This document shows, piece after piece, positions 18,303 to 27,630 of a stretch of 64,000 bases of DNA. The stretch comes from Marinirhabdus sp050859505. Lineage in GTDB: Bacteria; Bacteroidota; Bacteroidia; Flavobacteriales; Flavobacteriaceae. The position numbers and the translations under genes were made by a program. Every line of letters begins with the position of its first letter. Position 1 is the first letter of the stretch. The stretch spans positions 372,001 through 436,000 of the forward strand of contig NZ_CP193934.1 in the NCBI RefSeq assembly GCF_050859505.1, read 5' to 3'. Below the pieces are notes generated by a model. That model saw only the letters and a list, made by a program, of their open reading frames with translations, did not search any database and was not told where the DNA came from.

Positions 18303-19055
18303 ATGAGAAAGTTATTGTTACTAACGCTATTGTGTGCAACTACTTATGGCAGTGCACAGATTTTGAATGCAGAATCACTTAGAAAAGTGACTGATACCTC
18401 AGGATTTTCGGGTGCGGCGAGTGTAAATTTTGCTTTAAAAAGAAATGTAAATGATTTTATCACTTTGGGAAGCGACATTCATCTTCAGTATAAAAATAAA
18501 AACCACCTCGCCCTATTCAAAAACGACGTGAATTTTCAGAAGATTGAAGGTGAAAAATTTGAAAACAGTCTTATCTCACACTTGCGTTACAACTATCGGT
18601 TTCATCCAGGAATTGCCTGGGAAGTCTATACACAAGGGCAATATAATAAAATTAACCTGATAGAATTTAGAGGGCTCGTAGGCACGGGACCTAGGTTTAA
18701 ACTCACCAATTCTGAAAAATATAAATTCTACCTGGGCACCTCTGCTATGTACGAATATGAGGAAGTAACAGATGGAGTAACACCTATACAGAGAAGTTTT
18801 AGAGGTAGCTCTTACGTCTCTTTCAGTTTTTACCCCTCAGAACATGTGAGTATCATTAGCACAACATATTACCAGCCACTTTTTAGAGACGTGAGTGATT
18901 ATCGCATCTCCAGCCAAAGTTCACTTTTGGTTGGGCTTTTTACTAATTTTTCGGTAGCGCTTAGCCATACTTTTGTGTATGATGCTTTTCCTGCTGTAGG
19001 TATTCCAAATTCGCAATACGAATTTACCACTGGTGTAGCGTATACGTTTGACTAA
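18303..19055 (+). CDS. DUF481 outer-membrane beta-barrel protein
   Basis: 250 residues with a signal peptide (MRKLLLLTLLCATTYGSAQ). The mature part is beta-barrel in character, opening with TSGFSGAASVNFALKRNVND at about residues 33-52. Aromatic-rich strands follow (HLRYNYRFHPGIAWEVYTQGQ; FYLGTSAMYEYEEV) with a C-terminal strand ending YEFTTGVAYTFD. This is the DUF481 pattern (small salt-stress-related barrels of unknown function). It is transcribed alone and converges with the phospholipase gene. The membrane location is inferred from the strand pattern and signal; the role is not known. Confidence 0.78.
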   Translation: MRKLLLLTLLCATTYGSAQILNAESLRKVTDTSGFSGAASVNFALKRNVNDFITLGSDIHLQYKNKNHLALFKNDVNFQKIEGEKFENSLISHLRYNYRFHPGIAWEVYTQGQYNKINLIEFRGLVGTGPRFKLTNSEKYKFYLGTSAMYEYEEVTDGVTPIQRSFRGSSYVSFSFYPSEHVSIISTTYYQPLFRDVSDYRISSQSSLLVGLFTNFSVALSHTFVYDAFPAVGIPNSQYEFTTGVAYTFD

Positions 19056-19090
19056 AAATAAATTTACTTTCTTCGGAAGGATTTGGAAGT

Positions 19091-20101
19091 CTATTTATTT
19101 TTTGATTCCAACAAAAATGGTGTAAACCAATCCCAAGAAATTCCTATTGAGAATCTAGGAAAATCATCAACAAAACGATAATTGTAATCGTCAAAGCCAA
19201 AATCGAACTGACCGAAAAATCCTAAATCGGTGTTCCAAGGATGTACAATTAATTTGGTCTGGGAGCGATAGGGTGTAACAGAAGGATGCGCACCCAATTG
19301 AAGGAAAACATCTTGTCCAGCCACCAATCGCATTCCTTTCCAGTAAAAGGTAAACTCGTAATTAGCCTCGATACGGTGTCTCCCAAAAATACCAACATCC
19401 TTTGGATTATACCCTCCAAAATCAATGAAACCGAAAAATTTATCGTGGTATAGTTGGTATGTAAGCGTGTAGCTATGTATTCGCTTTGGGATAACCTCAT
19501 CTATAAATTTATTCTGTCTGTAATTAAAGGAAATACGTGTAAGATTGACAGAAAAATTACCGGTTTTTCGGTTTAAGATCCCAGCAAGATTAGTAGTATC
19601 TGTAATGGTTTCGTAAACTGCCTGACCTTCTGGGCTTTCGTCTTCAAATTCAGCACTAAAAGCGCTGTTGGATTGTCCATTACTATAGTGACCAGATTCT
19701 ATCGCCAAAGTTAAAAAGTTGTCGTTGGAAGTAACGATTATGGGTTGCCAACCCGCTAAAATTTTATAGGATGGTGTTTTTACTGGGCGCGATTCTTCGT
19801 TATAAATTCTGAATTGTGGCTGAAAGGTTAAATAGGCAGCATACCCAGGTGTTTTTTCATCGGCTGTTATCGCTTTTCTTATATTATTAAAAAAACTGTA
19901 ATAAACAGATGGCTTAGTATCAAGAAGTATTTGTTCATACTCATTATTACCAAAACCACCCGATAGATAGGATCGCTGTGCTATTGGGTAATATTCTTTA
20001 AAAGCTGTTGGAATTTTAGTAGTCTGAGCGACCATTATCACCGTCACAAAACACAAAAATGGAAATAGCTTCTTCCTAAAATTTTCAGCAAAAGTTTTCA
20101 T
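19091..20101 (-). CDS. pldA: outer-membrane phospholipase A
   Basis: 336 residues with a hydrophobic signal (LFPFLCFVTVIMVAQ). The catalytic signature of OMPLA, HxSNG, is present in IESGHYSNGQSN at residues 134-145: His 138 and Ser 140 correspond to the His-Ser pair of E. coli PldA (HQSNGR). Downstream strands (INYRQNKF-like, HSYTLTYQLYHDKFFGFIDF, GRHRIEANYEFTFYW) give a 12-strand barrel and the protein ends FSIGISWDWF...SKNK. The enzyme hydrolyses phospholipids that reach the outer leaflet. I could not assign the third catalytic residue (Asn 156 in E. coli), so the activity is likely but not certain. Confidence 0.82.
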   Translation of the reverse strand: MKTFAENFRKKLFPFLCFVTVIMVAQTTKIPTAFKEYYPIAQRSYLSGGFGNNEYEQILLDTKPSVYYSFFNNIRKAITADEKTPGYAAYLTFQPQFRIYNEESRPVKTPSYKILAGWQPIIVTSNDNFLTLAIESGHYSNGQSNSAFSAEFEDESPEGQAVYETITDTTNLAGILNRKTGNFSVNLTRISFNYRQNKFIDEVIPKRIHSYTLTYQLYHDKFFGFIDFGGYNPKDVGIFGRHRIEANYEFTFYWKGMRLVAGQDVFLQLGAHPSVTPYRSQTKLIVHPWNTDLGFFGQFDFGFDDYNYRFVDDFPRFSIGISWDWFTPFLLESKNK

Positions 20102-20427
20102 ACTATTAAATTTTCAGCAAAAATAGACGAATGACCAGAGCTTCTTTTTTACTGAAGAAATTTTAACAAAGCTTTACAAGTGCCAAGGCCTACAAATTGT
20201 AAGCTGTATTATAAATTCAAACAAATAATTTATGCATTGGCTAAAATTTTATAACCTCGGTATTTTAATTCACTGTGTCTTAGAAAAATTACCTGGTTTC
20301 AGCTTCATTTCAATTTTTCACAAATCTTTCGTAAGGTTTCCGTGATACCAAGACTACTTTGTTATATTTACGCGACTAAAAACCAAACAAATTTTTCTTT
20401 CGTACATATTAATCTAACTAAAAAAAC
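20102..20427. other. 326-bp divergent spacer before the arsenosugar genes
   Basis: AT-rich, no coding frame of note. A weak -7-like box (TATATTTA at about 20363-20370) about 60 bases before the first arsenosugar-cluster ATG is the only promoter-like sequence I can point to for that direction. No operator palindrome is evident. Confidence 0.4.
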
Positions 20428-20757
20428 ATGTCATACTACGATCCTAAAGACCTTCGTAAATTTGGTACTATAACAGAGTGGGGAGAAGAACTTGGTAACA
20501 AATTTTTCGACTATTACGGAAAAGTATTCGAAGAAGGCGCTCTCACAGCCCGAGAAAAATCGTTGATTGCATTAGCCGTTGCCCACACAGAGCAATGCCC
20601 GTATTGTATAGACGCATATACCAAAGATGCTTTACAACGAGGCGTGACCAAAGAAGAAATGATGGAAGCCATACACGCTGGCGCCGCCATTAAAAGTGGT
20701 GCAACGCTAGTCCACGGAGTTATGATGATGAATAAAGTAAACAAATTAGACGGATAA
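20428..20757 (+). CDS. AhpD/carboxymuconolactone decarboxylase-like protein of arsenosugar loci
   Basis: 109 residues, a single AhpD-like helical domain. The CxxC redox pair is in HTEQCPYCIDAYT (His 53, Cys 57, Cys 60), as in alkylhydroperoxidase-type members. The subgroup found beside arsS is called arsenosugar biosynthesis-associated peroxidase-like protein. It is a small cytoplasmic protein; its exact reaction is not established, and a thiol or arsenic redox role is only suggested by the company it keeps. It is the first gene of the plus-strand cluster and ends 102 bases before arsS. The helix TAREKSLIALAVAH is a family hallmark. Confidence 0.82.
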   Translation: MSYYDPKDLRKFGTITEWGEELGNKFFDYYGKVFEEGALTAREKSLIALAVAHTEQCPYCIDAYTKDALQRGVTKEEMMEAIHAGAAIKSGATLVHGVMMMNKVNKLDG

Positions 20758-20858
20758 CATATCAAATTCCAAGTCAATAAAATTCCAAAAATCAAATATT
20801 AAATTACAGAACGAGTTTTTATAATTCATACCTCGTCAACCGTAATTCGTACTATTAC

Positions 20859-21929
20859 ATGGGAAAACTAAAAACACAAAGCTTACACAAACGCGATAGT
20901 GATCTCGCTCAATCTAACCGACAATTAGAAATTCTGTCCAACGGGATTTTTAAAAATGGGGAGCTACCTACGTTTGCTAAAAAAATAAAGGAAACTACAA
21001 ATCACTTTCCATTACGTCCTAAAAAACTGGAAATTCTACAGATTAATGTGGGCTATATGTGCAATCAGGTTTGCGAACACTGCCACGTAGATGCAGGCCC
21101 AGATCGTAAGGAAATTATGACCTGGGAAACCATGGAGCAATGTTTAGATGTTATTCGAAACACAGGTGCACATACGCTAGACCTTACTGGTGGCGCACCA
21201 GAAATGAATCCTCATTTTAAACGTTTTGTAGAGGAAGCCAGTAAAGCAGGGATTAAAGATTTTATCGTTCGTAGTAATCTAACTATTATTAGAGCTAATA
21301 AAAAGTATTATGACCTACCCGATTTTTTCAAAAAACACAACGTACATGTAGTGAGTTCAATGCCGCACTGGACCAGAGGGAAAACCGACAAGCAACGTGG
21401 CGAAGGCGTTTTTGATATGTCTATTAAAGCGTTGCAAGAACTTAACGAGCGTGGCTACGGAATGCCAGGCAGCGATTTACGCTTAGATTTGGTATACAAC
21501 CCAAGTGGCGCTTTTTTACCAGGTGACCAGGCGAGTATGGAAAAAGATTTCAAAAAAGCATTGCTGGAAGATTTCGGAATTCAATTTCATAGCTTATTTG
21601 CTATTACTAATTTACCAATCGCACGATTTTTAGATTATTTAATAGCTTCCGAAAACTATGAAGATTATATGTACCAACTAGTAGATGCATACAATCCAGC
21701 TGCAGTGGAAAATGTAATGTGTACCAATACTATTTCTATAAGTTGGGACGGATATTTGTTTGATTGTGATTTCAACCAAATGCTGGAATTGCCGGTAGCG
21801 AGCAAAGTAAAACATATTCGCGATTATAACGAAGATCTTTTAAACGATAGAAATATTGTGATTTCACAACACTGTTATGGATGCACCGCAGGCGCAGGAA
21901 GTAGTTGCCAAGGAACGGTGGCAGAATAA
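20859..21929 (+). CDS. arsS: arsenosugar biosynthesis radical SAM protein ArsS
   Basis: 356 residues, the family's usual size. The [4Fe-4S] triplet CNQVCEHC is at residues 68-75, followed by VDAGPDRKEIM and the glycine-rich LTGGAPEMNP (SAM binding). The C-terminal part (DUF3641-like) ends with HCYGCTAGAGSSCQG, where many homologs carry a selenocysteine; here all are Cys. ArsS proteins are reported to join the 5'-deoxyadenosyl group of SAM to dimethylated arsenic, giving the nucleoside precursor of arsenosugars. It lies between the AhpD-like gene and a TIGR04282-type gene and shares the cluster with arsM and a nucleoside phosphorylase. Confidence 0.93.
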   Translation: MGKLKTQSLHKRDSDLAQSNRQLEILSNGIFKNGELPTFAKKIKETTNHFPLRPKKLEILQINVGYMCNQVCEHCHVDAGPDRKEIMTWETMEQCLDVIRNTGAHTLDLTGGAPEMNPHFKRFVEEASKAGIKDFIVRSNLTIIRANKKYYDLPDFFKKHNVHVVSSMPHWTRGKTDKQRGEGVFDMSIKALQELNERGYGMPGSDLRLDLVYNPSGAFLPGDQASMEKDFKKALLEDFGIQFHSLFAITNLPIARFLDYLIASENYEDYMYQLVDAYNPAAVENVMCTNTISISWDGYLFDCDFNQMLELPVASKVKHIRDYNEDLLNDRNIVISQHCYGCTAGAGSSCQGTVAE

Positions 21930-21979
21930 TTTTAAATTTAAAATAACGCATAAAAATTTTGAGTTTTGAACTTTAACTA

Positions 21980-22663
21980 GTGAATAAGACCACTGCCATA
22001 TTAATTTTCGCCAATTCGGCACAACAGGAAGGAATCTCGAAACCTTTCCGTAGCTCCCAATTGCTATTTGATGAATTAAACCGTCTAACCATTGCGAAAG
22101 TTCAAAAAACAGGTTTACCTTATTTTCTTTTTTCTGAAAAAGAACAAGTTGGAAATACATTTGGCGAACGGTATTCCAATGCTATTCAATCTGTATATAC
22201 TAAGGGATACGAAAATGTTATTACCATTGGTAATGACACACCACATTTACAAACAAGCCAGTTATTAAAAACGGCTAAACACTTGGAGACCCAAAAAATT
22301 GTTTTGGGCCCTTCAAAAGATGGTGGGTATTACCTAATGGGGCTGCATAAATCCCAGTTTAACTTACAAACATTTTTAAAGCTTCCGTGGCAGACTTCAC
22401 GCTTAACACAAAGCATTGCGCGTTTGGTTGCTGCAAAAAAGACCCATGTTGTATTTCTGAAGATACTTCAGGATATCGACACCGTTTCGGATGTTCAATC
22501 CATATTAAATAGTTTCCGGAGTCTTACTAAAACAATACGTCAACTATTGCGGACTATCATTTCTGGAAGCTCGCAACTCTTTTCAATATATCTATTTCTT
22601 ACCGCATCATTCCAAAATCAATCACCTTTCAATAAAGGTTCTCCAGTAATACTTCCTATTTAA
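21980..22663 (+). CDS. DUF2064 (TIGR04282-like) glycosyltransferase-like protein, first copy
   Basis: 227 residues starting with GTG-like TTG/GTG context at 21980 (codon GTG, read as Met). The DUF2064 core of the CofC-like nucleotidyl/glycosyltransferase group is visible: FGERYSNAIQ near 55, ITIGNDTPHLQ near 82 and VLGPSKDGGYYLMGL at about 109-123. The N-terminal nucleotide loop is unlike the second copy at 30379 (FTRNPELGKCKTRLA there, FANSAQQEGISKPF here), so the NTP-sugar site may be altered. The last 40 residues have no counterpart in the family. It follows arsS by 50 bases. The real reaction is unknown. Confidence 0.75.
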   Translation: MNKTTAILIFANSAQQEGISKPFRSSQLLFDELNRLTIAKVQKTGLPYFLFSEKEQVGNTFGERYSNAIQSVYTKGYENVITIGNDTPHLQTSQLLKTAKHLETQKIVLGPSKDGGYYLMGLHKSQFNLQTFLKLPWQTSRLTQSIARLVAAKKTHVVFLKILQDIDTVSDVQSILNSFRSLTKTIRQLLRTIISGSSQLFSIYLFLTASFQNQSPFNKGSPVILPI

Positions 22664-22730
22664 AGTAGCCCTTTCAGTTACATTAAAATTGAAAGGCATT
22701 CACCTTTTCAATTAATTTTTAATTTAACTA

Positions 22731-25700
22731 ATGAAGCAATTATACATTGCCGTTTTGCTGTTATATTCAGCATTCGGTTTATCACAAACTACTATTACCG
22801 GAACTATAGAAAATGTCACGAATAACGAACCCATCTCCTTTGCTAGTGTGGTAGAAGTAAGCACCACTAATGGAACTACAGCAGATGCCGATGGAAATTT
22901 CAGTATTAAAATTACAGCTAAAAATGCTGTGCTTCAGTTTTCGGCTATAGGATTCACAACACAAGAATTTACTGTAGGCAACAGCACACAACTTTTCGTA
23001 AAACTTACTGAAAGTGCGGAAGGGTTAAATGAAATAGTAGTGACTGCCCTGGGAATTAAACGGGAAGAAAAAGAACTGGGATATGCAGTTCAATCCTTAA
23101 AAGAAGAAGAAATTAATGATGTAAAAGCCGTGAATTTTCTTGACAACCTTTCGGGAAAACTGGCTGGGGTTACTATCTCACAAGGTGCTACAGGCGTTGG
23201 TTCTTCTTCCAAAATTACCATTCGCGGAGAAGCGTCTTTCAGTAATAACAACCCATTATTTGTGGTAGATGGAGTACCCATAAACAACCAAACAGTCTTC
23301 AATTTTACGAATGAGGCAGCAGCAGGTTTCCAGGAAATAGACTTTGGAAACGGTGCCATGGAGGTAAATCCGGATGATATTAGAAGTGTAACCGTCTTAA
23401 AAGGACCTAGTGCCGCTGCACTCTATGGAACACGCGCCTCTAACGGGGTAATTGTAATTGAAACCAAAAATGGTGAAAACAGTAAAGGACTGGGCATTAG
23501 CATCAATTCATCTCTTTTTGTTGAAACAGCCTTTAAATTACCCGAATTTCAGAATGAATACGGGCAAGGAAACTCCGGAGAGTTTGCATACGTAGATGGT
23601 CTTGGTGGTGGTTTAAACGATAATATTACCTATTCATGGGGACCACGGCTGGATGTTGGCACCCTAGTCCCACAGTTTGATAGCCCTGTAACATTGCCAG
23701 ATGGCACAATAGTACGCGGTGGCGACACGGCTTTGTATAGCGGTTTACCAATCACTCCTACCCCTTTCAATTCGCATCCAGACAATTTGAAAGATTTCTA
23801 CCAAACTGGAATTACGACCATTCACAATGCATCGGTTTCTAATGGTTTTGGCAATGGAAATTATAGACTTTCTTTTACCGATTTGCGGAGTGAATCTATT
23901 ATTCCTGGCGTAAATCTAGACCGCCAAACGGTGAGCACCAAACTTCATTTTGAACCTAGCGATTTAACCAAAATAAATGCGTCCATTAGTTATATAAATT
24001 CCAGCAGTGACAACCGCCCTTCTAACGGCTATGGAAGTGAAAACGTAAATTATTCTCTGGTAGCTTGGGGACCCCGTTCTTTAAATATTGATAAGCTTCG
24101 CAACTATTGGCAACCAGGTTTGGAGGGCGTTCAGCAATATTCTTTCAACTATACATTTTTTGATAATCCGTATTTTATTTTGTTGGAAAACCGAAATAGT
24201 TTTAATCGAGATAGGGTTTTCGGAAATATATCGGCAACGCAAAAATTATCCCCAGAATTAAGTATCAGCATAAGAACTGGAATGGATTACTCTTCGGAAA
24301 AAAGACAACTTAGAAGAAACTTCAGTAGCAATCGTTTCCAGCGCGGAGGGTATGCCGAGCACGATGTAGTATATCGTGAAGTAAACACAGATTTTTTACT
24401 GAATTACAAAAAAGATTTTGGCGATTTTAGTTTTGATATTTCAGCAGGTGGCAACCGGTTGGATCAAATAGCTTCTGCCAAGCAATCTCAAACTGTAAAT
24501 TTAGCACAACCAGGAATATTCAATTTAAATAATGCAGCATCGCCTATTGAAGTATTTCAGTTCGATTCCAAAAAACGCATTAACTCGCTGTACGGAATTG
24601 CAAAATTGGGCTATAAAGATTTTCTGTTTTTAGATATTACGGGGCGTAACGATTGGTCCAGCGCTTTAGCAACACCTTTTTCAGTAGCAGACGCTTCGTT
24701 CTTTTATCCTTCGGCCTCTGCAAGTTTTGTATTATCTGAAGTTACACAATTACCCAAAGCAATTTCTTTCGCAAAAATTCGTGCAAGTGTTGCCCAAGTT
24801 GGTAACGATACTGGAGCCTATCAAACTTCTGGTGCTTTTGTGTCACAAACACCGTTTTTGGGACAGCCTACCTTTAGCGACCAAAATTTAATTCCAAATT
24901 CAAACTTAAGACCCGAGCAAGTAACCTCATACGAAGTGGGCGCAGACATTCGCCTATTTAAAAGCAGGCTTAATTTTGACGTAACCTATTACAATGCGTT
25001 AACCGAAGACCAGATTATTTCATTACCTATTGCAATTTCTTCGGGATACAATCAGCAAGTAGTAAATGGCGGAAAAGTACGTTCGCAAGGTGTGGAAATA
25101 GTAACAGGAATTACGCCTGTAAAAACCAATAATTTTACGTGGAATAGTACTTTTAACTTTAGCACCAATCGCTCTGTGGTGGAAGAGTTGCCACAATCTG
25201 ATGGTCGCTTAACCTTAGCCTTTAGTCGTATTTACGATAGTGCGAACCAAACTGTGTTTTTTCAGGTTGAAGAAGGAGGCGAAACAGGAGACATTTACGG
25301 AACGGGATATTTGCGTAACGAAAACGGAGATTTTATTATAGATTCTGAAGGAAAATATATTGCTAATAACGAATTGCAAAAACTAGGAAACTACAATCCA
25401 GACTTTATGTTGGGTTGGAACAACGAGTTTCAGTATAAAAAATGGGACTTAAGCTTTTTATTCGATTGGAGACAAGGGGGCGAAATAGTATCCAGAACAC
25501 GAGCATTAGGTAATGTAGGAGGCCAATTGGCCGAAACCGCAAACCGCCCCATCGAAGGGATTGTTGCTAATGGTGTTACAGAAGCTGGCACCCCCAATAC
25601 AGTTGCCGTTTCCGCAGAAAGCTATTACCGTCAGTTTTACGATAGAAACCACGAAGAAAACAATATTTACGATGCTTCGTATTTGAAGTTACGCCAGTTT

Positions 25701-25925
25701 TCCATTGGGTATTCATTCGACATTAAGGAAGGTGTTTTAGGATTAAAAGAAGGCGGAGATTTAAAAGTATCGCTCATTGGAAGAAATTTATTTGCTATAA
25801 CTGAAAATCCACACTTCGATCCAGAACAATTAGCCGTACAAGGCACTGGATTTGTAAGTGGCGTGGAAGACTTAAGCTATGCAACGAGCAGAAGTATAGG
25901 AATTAAAGCAGGACTTAACTTTTAA
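22731..25925 (+). CDS. SusC/RagA-type TonB-linked outer-membrane receptor
   Basis: 1064 residues, normal for SusC. Signal peptide (YIAVLLLYSAFGLSQ), then a carboxypeptidase-regulatory-like domain at about 20-100 (ISFASVVEVSTTNGTTADAD), the plug (GLNEIVVTALGIKREEKE near 95-112; TIRGEASFSNNNPLFVVDG; SAAALYGTRASNGVIVIETK) and a 22-strand barrel ending RSIGIKAGLNF. It imports ligands handed over by the SusD lipoprotein, with TonB energy. It lies inside the arsenosugar genes, which suggests uptake of a compound needed for, or made by, that pathway, but SusC sequence alone does not tell the ligand. Confidence 0.92.
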   Translation: MKQLYIAVLLLYSAFGLSQTTITGTIENVTNNEPISFASVVEVSTTNGTTADADGNFSIKITAKNAVLQFSAIGFTTQEFTVGNSTQLFVKLTESAEGLNEIVVTALGIKREEKELGYAVQSLKEEEINDVKAVNFLDNLSGKLAGVTISQGATGVGSSSKITIRGEASFSNNNPLFVVDGVPINNQTVFNFTNEAAAGFQEIDFGNGAMEVNPDDIRSVTVLKGPSAAALYGTRASNGVIVIETKNGENSKGLGISINSSLFVETAFKLPEFQNEYGQGNSGEFAYVDGLGGGLNDNITYSWGPRLDVGTLVPQFDSPVTLPDGTIVRGGDTALYSGLPITPTPFNSHPDNLKDFYQTGITTIHNASVSNGFGNGNYRLSFTDLRSESIIPGVNLDRQTVSTKLHFEPSDLTKINASISYINSSSDNRPSNGYGSENVNYSLVAWGPRSLNIDKLRNYWQPGLEGVQQYSFNYTFFDNPYFILLENRNSFNRDRVFGNISATQKLSPELSISIRTGMDYSSEKRQLRRNFSSNRFQRGGYAEHDVVYREVNTDFLLNYKKDFGDFSFDISAGGNRLDQIASAKQSQTVNLAQPGIFNLNNAASPIEVFQFDSKKRINSLYGIAKLGYKDFLFLDITGRNDWSSALATPFSVADASFFYPSASASFVLSEVTQLPKAISFAKIRASVAQVGNDTGAYQTSGAFVSQTPFLGQPTFSDQNLIPNSNLRPEQVTSYEVGADIRLFKSRLNFDVTYYNALTEDQIISLPIAISSGYNQQVVNGGKVRSQGVEIVTGITPVKTNNFTWNSTFNFSTNRSVVEELPQSDGRLTLAFSRIYDSANQTVFFQVEEGGETGDIYGTGYLRNENGDFIIDSEGKYIANNELQKLGNYNPDFMLGWNNEFQYKKWDLSFLFDWRQGGEIVSRTRALGNVGGQLAETANRPIEGIVANGVTEAGTPNTVAVSAESYYRQFYDRNHEENNIYDASYLKLRQFSIGYSFDIKEGVLGLKEGGDLKVSLIGRNLFAITENPHFDPEQLAVQGTGFVSGVEDLSYATSRSIGIKAGLNF

Positions 25926-25942
25926 AAAATGACGGTTAGAAA

Positions 25943-26027
25943 CAAGACCGCGCCTAAAGGCACTGCAAGAAACAAGACACTAAGAAACCGTGGATTGTGC
26001 AGAGAACGAAGCGAACGGTCTTGGCTC
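25943..26027 (+). repeat. repeat element, copy A (between susC and susD)
   Basis: 85-base element from CAAGACCG to CGGTCTTGGCTC with short inverted ends. Copy B (27514-27606) has the same ends and the shared block CGAAGCGAACGGTC. The element widens the normally tight susC-susD gap to 123 bases. Confidence 0.7.
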
Positions 26028-26048
26028 AAAACGTCCAAAACTATAACT

Positions 26049-27497
26049 ATGAAAACAACATACAAATTATTCAGCCTACTTTGCCTGGTTATTGTGGCGT
26101 GGGGCTGTACCAAAGATTTTGAAGACATAAACACAAATACCAACAACCCAAACAGCGTACAACCTAGCTTATTATTGCGGCAGGTACTTTATAATTTTGG
26201 GGATGAGATGAGCTACGAAGGCTTTGTAGCTGGCGATTTGTTATCACAGCACCGAACAGCTCTAGATTTTAACTTATTTGACCGTCACGCCTTAAAATCA
26301 CCACAATTGGGTGGAAATCCGTGGCCTGTATTTTACACAAATTTGCGAGACAACGAAATTATTTTAACGCAATCCCGCGAAGTAGAAACGTTCGCAGTGT
26401 ACGAAGGGCCGGCACTTATTTTAAAAGCTTTTATGACCGCCGGACTTACCGATTTGTTTGGTGATGTACCGTATTCAGAAGCATTTAACGGAGTTGGAGG
26501 TACTGTTACACCCAAATACGATTTACAGGAGGATATTTATGTGAAAGACGGTGGGATTTTGGATAATTTGGACAAAGGAATTGTAGCGATTACTAATTAC
26601 AACGGAGTTATTGGTTTGGAAGGCGATATTTTATTTGACGGTAATTTAGACGCCTGGATAACTTTTGCCAATTCGTTAAAGATAAAAGCATTGCTACGTA
26701 TATCGAGTAAGGTGGATGTTTCAGCTGAAATGCAAGCCGTATTTAACACTGGTAATTATTTGACTGAAAATTCACAAAATGCTATTTTCAATTTCACCAA
26801 TACAGATCCTAATAGCTTTAGATTGGCGCAACTCCGTATTGGCGATTTCAACAATTTTGTGCTTTCTGAAACGATGGAAGGCATATTAAAAGACCTGAAC
26901 GACACCCGCATTAATAAATTTTTCCGCCCTACCGAAAGCAGCGGCGGAACCGAGTTTAAAGGGTTGATAAATGGAATTGACGCCTCGAGTACTTCTATTG
27001 AATTAGCTGAATTATCTTTAGCAGGAACTGCATTTAGAGAAGACACCTCTAGTATAGACGCCAACTTTTTAACCGCTTGGGAAACTGCTTTCAATCTGGC
27101 CGAAGCAGCCGAAAGAGGTTTAATTTCAGCAGATGCTGAGCGTTTATATGAAATTGGAGTGGCGTTAGCTTTTGACTACTGGCAAACTGAAGTACCTGTA
27201 GATTACCTAACAGGACCTGCTGCATATACTGCAACAGGAACAACCCCCATTCAGCAAATTGTGACACAAAAATGGATTGCAAACATTATAAACAGTTATG
27301 AAGGTTGGGTAGAATGGAGACGCACTGGCTTCCCAGAATTTTTACCTGTAGCCGCAAGTTTGAATAACGGATTGATTCCAGTAAGAATGCCATACCCTGC
27401 AGAGGAAGAAGCATTAAACGCAGAAAATTACCAACAAGCAGCGAATGCAACCAACGGAAACGATGTAAATGTTCCTGTTTGGTGGGATGAAAATTAG
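26049..27497 (+). CDS. SusD/RagB-type surface lipoprotein
   Basis: 482 residues from the ATG at 26049, which gives a lipoprotein signal (LCLVIVAWGC, Cys 20). The longer frame from 25929 would translate the repeat element and is not used. TPR-like helical SusD core with family markers near the end (NSYEGWVEWRRTGFPEFLP; RMPYPAEEEALN) and NQAW-like substrate regions. The protein captures ligand outside the cell for SusC. It pairs with the SusC gene upstream. SusD fold is certain; the ligand is not, and the usual glycan-binding reading is not forced here because the neighbours are arsenosugar genes. Confidence 0.9.
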   Translation: MKTTYKLFSLLCLVIVAWGCTKDFEDINTNTNNPNSVQPSLLLRQVLYNFGDEMSYEGFVAGDLLSQHRTALDFNLFDRHALKSPQLGGNPWPVFYTNLRDNEIILTQSREVETFAVYEGPALILKAFMTAGLTDLFGDVPYSEAFNGVGGTVTPKYDLQEDIYVKDGGILDNLDKGIVAITNYNGVIGLEGDILFDGNLDAWITFANSLKIKALLRISSKVDVSAEMQAVFNTGNYLTENSQNAIFNFTNTDPNSFRLAQLRIGDFNNFVLSETMEGILKDLNDTRINKFFRPTESSGGTEFKGLINGIDASSTSIELAELSLAGTAFREDTSSIDANFLTAWETAFNLAEAAERGLISADAERLYEIGVALAFDYWQTEVPVDYLTGPAAYTATGTTPIQQIVTQKWIANIINSYEGWVEWRRTGFPEFLPVAASLNNGLIPVRMPYPAEEEALNAENYQQAANATNGNDVNVPVWWDEN

Positions 27498-27513
27498 AAA
27501 GGACATTTTGAAC

Positions 27514-27606
27514 CAAGATCGCGCTTTAAGGCGCTACACGAAACACGACTTATTAAAAACAAATCATCTTGATTCTTGTAGTGAGCGAAGCGAACGGTCG
27601 TGGGTC
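27514..27606 (+). repeat. repeat element, copy B (after susD)
   Basis: 93 bases, same orientation as copy A, running from CAAGATCGCGCTTTAAGGC to GCGAAGCGAACGGTCGTGG. Together the two copies bracket susD. Confidence 0.7.
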
Positions 27607-27630
27607 TTTTAGTCTTCTGAAAAATTAAAT

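Noticed and set aside
21860..21929. Selenocysteine in ArsS
   Set aside because: Homologs can be selenoproteins, but the frame here is closed by TAA after ordinary TGT/TGC Cys codons; no in-frame TGA.
22668..22697. Terminator between the first TIGR04282-type gene and susC
   Set aside because: GCC-CTTTCA / TGAAAG-GC can pair with a bulge, but there is no T-run after it; left out as a terminator.
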